From: Topomyia yanbarensis | Taxonomy: Eukaryota; Arthropoda; Insecta; Diptera; Culicidae | DNA length: 64,000 nucleotides | Reading direction: 5' to 3' | Assembly (NCBI RefSeq): GCF_030247195.1 | Contig: NC_080672.1 | Location: forward strand, 97,846,113 to 97,910,112 | Shown: piece by piece, positions 61,701 to 64,000 of the stretch | Layout: every line of letters starts with the position of its first letter | Position numbering within the stretch: position 1 is the stretch's first letter | Made by a program: the position numbers and the translations under genes | The notes under the pieces: model-generated | Told to the model about the DNA's origin: nothing | The model's database searches: none | Seen by the model: the letters and a program-made list of their open reading frames with translations, nothing else

Positions 61701-63949
61701 TCGTTACTTAAGCGGAGCGGCGAAGAAACACTATGGGTGGCTGTTGAGAAACGGCCACAAACCCGCTGAAGCGCTAGAGTTGGTAAAAATTCCAATAGGG
61801 AAGGCACCTTCCAAGCAACAGCGTTCGACGAACACGGAGTCGCCGGACAATAATGGATGCAGGAAGGAATCACGACCGAAAAATATCAAAGTTTAGGATT
61901 CTAGACAGACACTCAAAACTGGTGCGAATACCCTCAGCCATGAACAGCTGAATGCTACTAGATGCGCGCTGATCGATCAGCGTCATGGAGCAGAGCTCAA
62001 ACAATCCGACACTTAAGTTTATTAAGTGCACCTACAAAGAAATCGCTTTTGTAGACAAAGATACAGTTAAGTGGCTGCATGATGACACAGCTGCGATCAG
62101 GTCCTGGGAAGATCCACCATTGGAAGCCGTTGAAGCGTTAGATTCCAAAACAAGCTCTTTTCTTCGGATATTTCCCCGACAGCATCGAAAGGTCCAATGG
62201 GAGTGTTCTCCGCCTGGTGCAGAATCAGAACGACAGTTTCAGCACAGAATGCTGGAGGGTTGCGTAGAGAACTATGGTCCTCAAAACGGTAGAGCTCCTG
62301 TTGGCGGTAGATGAGGCTTCAGTGAAACTGATAACTTCCCAACACAACCAGCTGAACCACGTACTTGGAAAGGCGCCAGCTAAAGGGGGCCCCGGTCTTC
62401 GCCGAACGTAAAAGTTGTAGGCAAGCATGGACTGTAAAAGCTCCTGTGGATGACCCAACACGAAGTACCTCACGACGGACTTCAGATCATAGCAAGCCTA
62501 CAACAACGGTAACGAGTGCATCGGTAGCAGCCCGTCTTTCGACCAATACACAAAAGTGCCCTACTGTATGCGGATCACGAACTGATAGGCAAGGAAAGGA
62601 TCGAAAACCCCCGGTAGGCGAAGGTGCGCAAACGGTAAGAGCCTAAGCAAATACTGCGCCAAAAAAGGCCACTAGAACGTCGAACAGCACACAGCCGGTG
62701 ACTACCCGTCGATACAATAAAGAGGACAAAACATTGGCCTCAAAAATCGACGACAAAGAAACACCGCAAAAATGAGCAACATTAGCTGCATTCAAGTTTA
62801 CCTCCACAATTCAAAAGGTGCCACAAGCGTCCATGCCCCGAAGGTTCACCAAAGAGCGCCTACACATCGCTCTTCTACAGGAGCCGTGGGAAAATAAGCA
62901 CAAAATCTTTGGCTTAAATTCCTCAGCTCACAAGATAGTATATTGTAACGACAAGCCAACTCCAAGAGCTGAAGTTTTGATGAACTGAGCAATAAAATTC
63001 TCGCCAATTACAGGATTCATTCAACGAGACGTCGTTGTAATAACAGTGGAGGCACCGACGGCTATGGGAAAACAGGAGATTGTGATCGCATCTGCCTACT
63101 TCCCTGGCAATGCGGATACAGCGCCACATTCTCAAATCGATACCCTCTTAAAGTACTGCAGAAGCATAGACAAGCCCTTTATCATTGGATGTGATGCCAA
63201 TGCACATCACACAATGTGGGGTACCGTGGATATAAATACCAGAGGTATTAACTCATTTTTGAGTTAAGTATACTTAAATTTAAGTTAAAGGAAGTAAAGT
63301 ACCTTATTCCACGGAAGAGCTTGACTGAGTCGAATCTCTTGTTATGGGATTGACAATGCTTATAAGTGCAAAAGAGACGCAAAACTCAAAAGCACCTACA
63401 TTTTAGTTAAAAGAACTTATTCTTTGGGTTGTTTTATTTTTCTGTGAAGACTACAGGAATGACAACGACACGGTGTCAAATGTGAAAACAGTGGAGGAGG
63501 CTTTTATGACTGCTAGAATACAACAAGCAATATATACTCTGCCATGTCAAAGTACCTGGCGGCAGAAAACCCGACTTCAAGATGGAAATGGATTGGAAAC
63601 GATCGACACACTTACCGAGCTGTGACTTTTTCACCTCCTCGTTGTAGCTCTTCTGCAGTGCCAGTTCACCCTCCAACTTGGCCAGCCTTCCGTTGGAGGT
63701 CATCTTGCCGAGCTCCTCGTTCTCCTGGTACAACAGGCGGCACTTCGCCATCAGCCGTTTTCCCGTGTTCGAGTCAGGCGTGAACTTCCAAGCCGACAGT
63801 TCGTTCTGTGTTTCCTCCAGCTTGGCCTTCGTTTGTTGCAGTTCACATTTGAGCTTCTGAAAGAGAATGTTAACGGCCGGATCGAGCAGGGCAGACCGTA
63901 GGGCAGCCTGACCAGGTGCTTGGGCGGTTTTAAGCTCGGCGATTTGACT
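52763..63949 (-). CDS. fl(2)d: fl(2)d/WTAP, m6A writer subunit (5' part outside window)
   Basis: Nuclear coiled-coil subunit that holds the METTL3-METTL14 m6A writer together. In Drosophila it is needed for Sxl-directed splicing. Two exons are visible, 63616-63949 and 52763-53580, joined in phase 1 (KKSQL, then ELDDFLQEMDEDVEG) across a 10-kb intron. The exon-A acceptor at 63950 shows that more exons lie upstream, off the window. Conserved motifs are LLDPAVNILFQKLKCELQQT, NELSAWKFTPDS, GKRLMAKCRLLYQENEELG and LEGELALQKSYNEE, then EGMQSTIVFLQQEL. The C-terminal part is low complexity (Gly/Ser and Asn/Ser runs, acidic EDEEDSG, basic NKRMTRSGKGK) and ends GFPSNGAN. The visible part is 383 residues. 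Phase and motifs are intact. Confidence 0.93.
54100..55048 (+). pseudogene. non-LTR element, endonuclease part fused to 3' UTR
   Basis: An APE-type endonuclease fragment reads GGDANAHHLI, then DI and N-RGTELMEYL (across a MITE), NLHIFHVGNRPTFTRAGREE, then a linker WMKTELVRLKKLCGG and RNALRSSERSDWKSL. RT and RNase H are missing: the coding part passes almost directly into the 3' UTR (54885 on), which matches 28140-28240. So there is an internal deletion. Stops follow HHLI and GG. The 3' UTR continues at 60688 beyond the BEL insertion. Confidence 0.75.
54190..54268. mobile_element. 79-bp palindromic MITE with ATT duplication
   Basis: Nearly the whole element is one hairpin. Outer ends are gggccatattct and agaatagggccc. 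54203-54222 and 54230-54249 are exact 20-bp complements around the 7-bp loop aatttcc. 'att' flanks it at 54187-54189 and 54269-54271. Removing it and one ATT restores the endonuclease reading ..DI-N-RG.., which proves the insertion boundary. Confidence 0.85.
55049..55424 (+). repeat. 5' LTR of a BEL/Pao retrotransposon
   Basis: Starts TGTTGTG and ends CACAACA. It is 376 bp. The target duplication ttgtc is at 55044-55048 and again at 60683-60687. Its last 66 bp recur as the 3' remnant at 60617-60682. Confidence 0.85.
55429..55446 (+). other. primer binding site of the BEL/Pao element
   Basis: TGGTGCCGAAACCCGGGA, four bases after the LTR, with the TGG start expected for pairing to a tRNA 3' CCA end. 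I do not assign the tRNA. Confidence 0.7.
55664..56890 (+). pseudogene. BEL/Pao gag, frame-broken
   Basis: A likely start is ATG 55664 (MAPKKVATRKSSSKS). It meets a stop within about 45 codons. The coding then continues in another frame with a coiled part (DDLWEKFECVQEEIEVLENE) and the BEL gag core KLSELRIPEFSGNPEEWIEF. A third frame gives ESHWNSFLVERVSSLLD. Two CCHC-like knuckles follow: CPECKQPHMVTQC and, after a stop, GGHMARDCNSSLCRTCAKKH. Several frameshifts make it non-functional. Confidence 0.85.
56891..59300 (+). pseudogene. BEL/Pao protease, reverse transcriptase and RNase H, frame-broken
   Basis: The protease active-site text DSGSQSNFISEALC is readable near 57158 in a different frame from its neighbours. 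Then come DLFIGAELFYTLIEP (protease/RT linker), RT blocks including GLSSSPYHAARVLNHLA and the polymerase motif as YVDN (58303-, canonical YVDD), DPLGLVGPVVVSAKIFVQRL, and RNase H TLHCFCDASTKGYGC and PRLELCAALLGSQL. At least four frame changes. Order and motifs identify BEL/Pao pol. Confidence 0.85.
59694..60616 (+). pseudogene. BEL/Pao integrase, C-terminally truncated
   Basis: A long open stretch with an H2C2-type zinc region (HLQTAHSG ... KCITCFRC) and a complete-looking DDE core: Asp in KFGLDYCGPFNV, Asp in LHCDNGTAFVGA and Glu in HFGGLWEAGVK. After LNSRPLTAL the frame drifts and meets the 3' LTR remnant, so the C-terminal domain and most of the 3' LTR are deleted. Its catalytic triad is present, but the element as a whole is dead. 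Confidence 0.85.
60617..60682 (+). repeat. 3' LTR remnant (last 66 bp)
   Basis: Matches 55359-55424 with five differences, ends CACAACA and is followed by ttgtc, the target duplication. The outer border is intact, while the rest of the LTR is missing on the inner side. Confidence 0.85.
60688..60880 (+). pseudogene. continuation of the non-LTR 3' UTR
   Basis: 'ctgtgtcgttatttt' and 'gagccagccgctactgatt' match 28358-28485. It resumes where 55048 stopped, so the BEL element landed inside this 3' UTR. Confidence 0.75.
60881..61250. other. intron sequence, no feature
   Basis: 60850-60947 resembles 53933-54022. A short inverted pair 'caccaccggat' / 'atccggtggtgg' (61015-61049) forms a hairpin. Confidence 0.5.
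61251..63250 (+). pseudogene. non-LTR element, ORF1 and start of ORF2
   Basis: ORF1 is degenerate (61290-62650; YLSGAAKKHYGWLLRNG near 61706, SLEVDVFCILSFLN). ORF2 begins at about 62773 with SNISCIQV and continues as an APE endonuclease: LHIALLQEPWENK, a stop, ITGFIQRDVVVITVEAP, EIVIASAYFPGN, FIIGCDANAHHTMWGTVDIN. It stops at 63250, where a MITE fragment begins. It is the same broad group as 54100 and 26800 and lacks RT. Confidence 0.75.
63255..63450 (-). mobile_element. fragment of the CACGCAACCG MITE
   Basis: In reverse complement it follows 47655-47860 ('gaataagttcttttaac', 'acttttgagtt', 'gactcagtc'). Ends are eroded. From 63451 to 63615 only intron sequence and the splice donor region are seen. 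Confidence 0.6.
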
Positions 63950-64000
63950 CTGTGGACAGAAGAGAGCCGGGTATTGTAGAGCACAATGTAATACGCCTTA

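Larger units (their letters stand above)
53581..63615 (-). other. 10-kb fl(2)d intron with nested transposons
   Basis: Donor gtaagt at 63615 and acceptor ttacag at 53581. In plus-strand order it holds a non-LTR element (54100-55048 and 60688-60880) split by a palindromic MITE and by a BEL/Pao element, a second non-LTR copy (61250-63250) and a MITE fragment (63255-63450). Blocks at 53933-54022 and 60850-60947 are direct repeats of each other, bracketing the non-LTR/BEL stack. Confidence 0.85.

Overview
The window is nuclear DNA from a culicine mosquito or close relative. It is AT-rich and intron-bearing, and dense in transposable elements: tRNA-derived SINEs, MITEs of several superfamilies, non-LTR retrotransposons, a BEL/Pao LTR element and a mariner-like relic. 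Four conserved single-copy insect genes are recognisable, all spliced with canonical GT-AG introns: Pgi (glucose-6-phosphate isomerase, minus strand, 19362-31603, complete), an MRG-binding protein of the NuA4/TIP60 complex (minus, 43212-43859, complete), Nup85/Nup75 (plus, 49602-52099, complete) and fl(2)d/WTAP (minus, 52763-63949, its 5' part runs off the right edge). I infer the organism from protein similarity and repeat types; I could not run a search.

Left part (1-19300): two paralogous F-box/leucine-rich-repeat genes (1337-3139 and 8654-10442, both minus) lie in a duplicated segment of about 2.5 kb. Each carries a ten-codon first exon, and each carries one frame break, at different places. 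Between and after them lie MITEs, SINE copies, a mariner-type transposase relic, a retrotransposon gag-like fragment and a hAT-type MITE with an 8-bp target duplication.

Middle (19362-43211): Pgi has four coding exons and a 10.3-kb last intron. That intron holds a TTAA-flanked piggyBac-type MITE, a SINE with target duplication, a TA-flanked MITE with an internal 195-bp duplication, and the 3' half of a non-LTR element with an RNase H domain. From 31.6 to 43.2 kb no confident gene is visible. This stretch holds a SINE split by a TA-flanked MITE, RTE-type and gag-like fragments, and a duplicated low-copy unit (35560-36480 and 42055-42860), one copy of which carries a 5'-truncated retrotransposon tail.

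Right part (43212-64000): MRGBP, a MITE-rich 5.7-kb spacer, then Nup85 and fl(2)d in convergent (tail-to-tail) arrangement, with 663 bp between their stop codons. A 10-kb fl(2)d intron holds nested transposons: a non-LTR element interrupted both by a 79-bp palindromic MITE and by a 5.6-kb BEL/Pao element with intact target duplication, followed by a second non-LTR copy.

The four conserved genes belong to unrelated housekeeping processes (glycolysis, chromatin acetylation, nuclear pore, m6A writing and splicing), and nothing suggests they work together. I found no convincing new multi-gene system. The most unusual points are the reciprocally broken F-box pair, the dated stack of nested insertions inside fl(2)d, and a duplicated unit of unknown nature near 35.5 and 42 kb.
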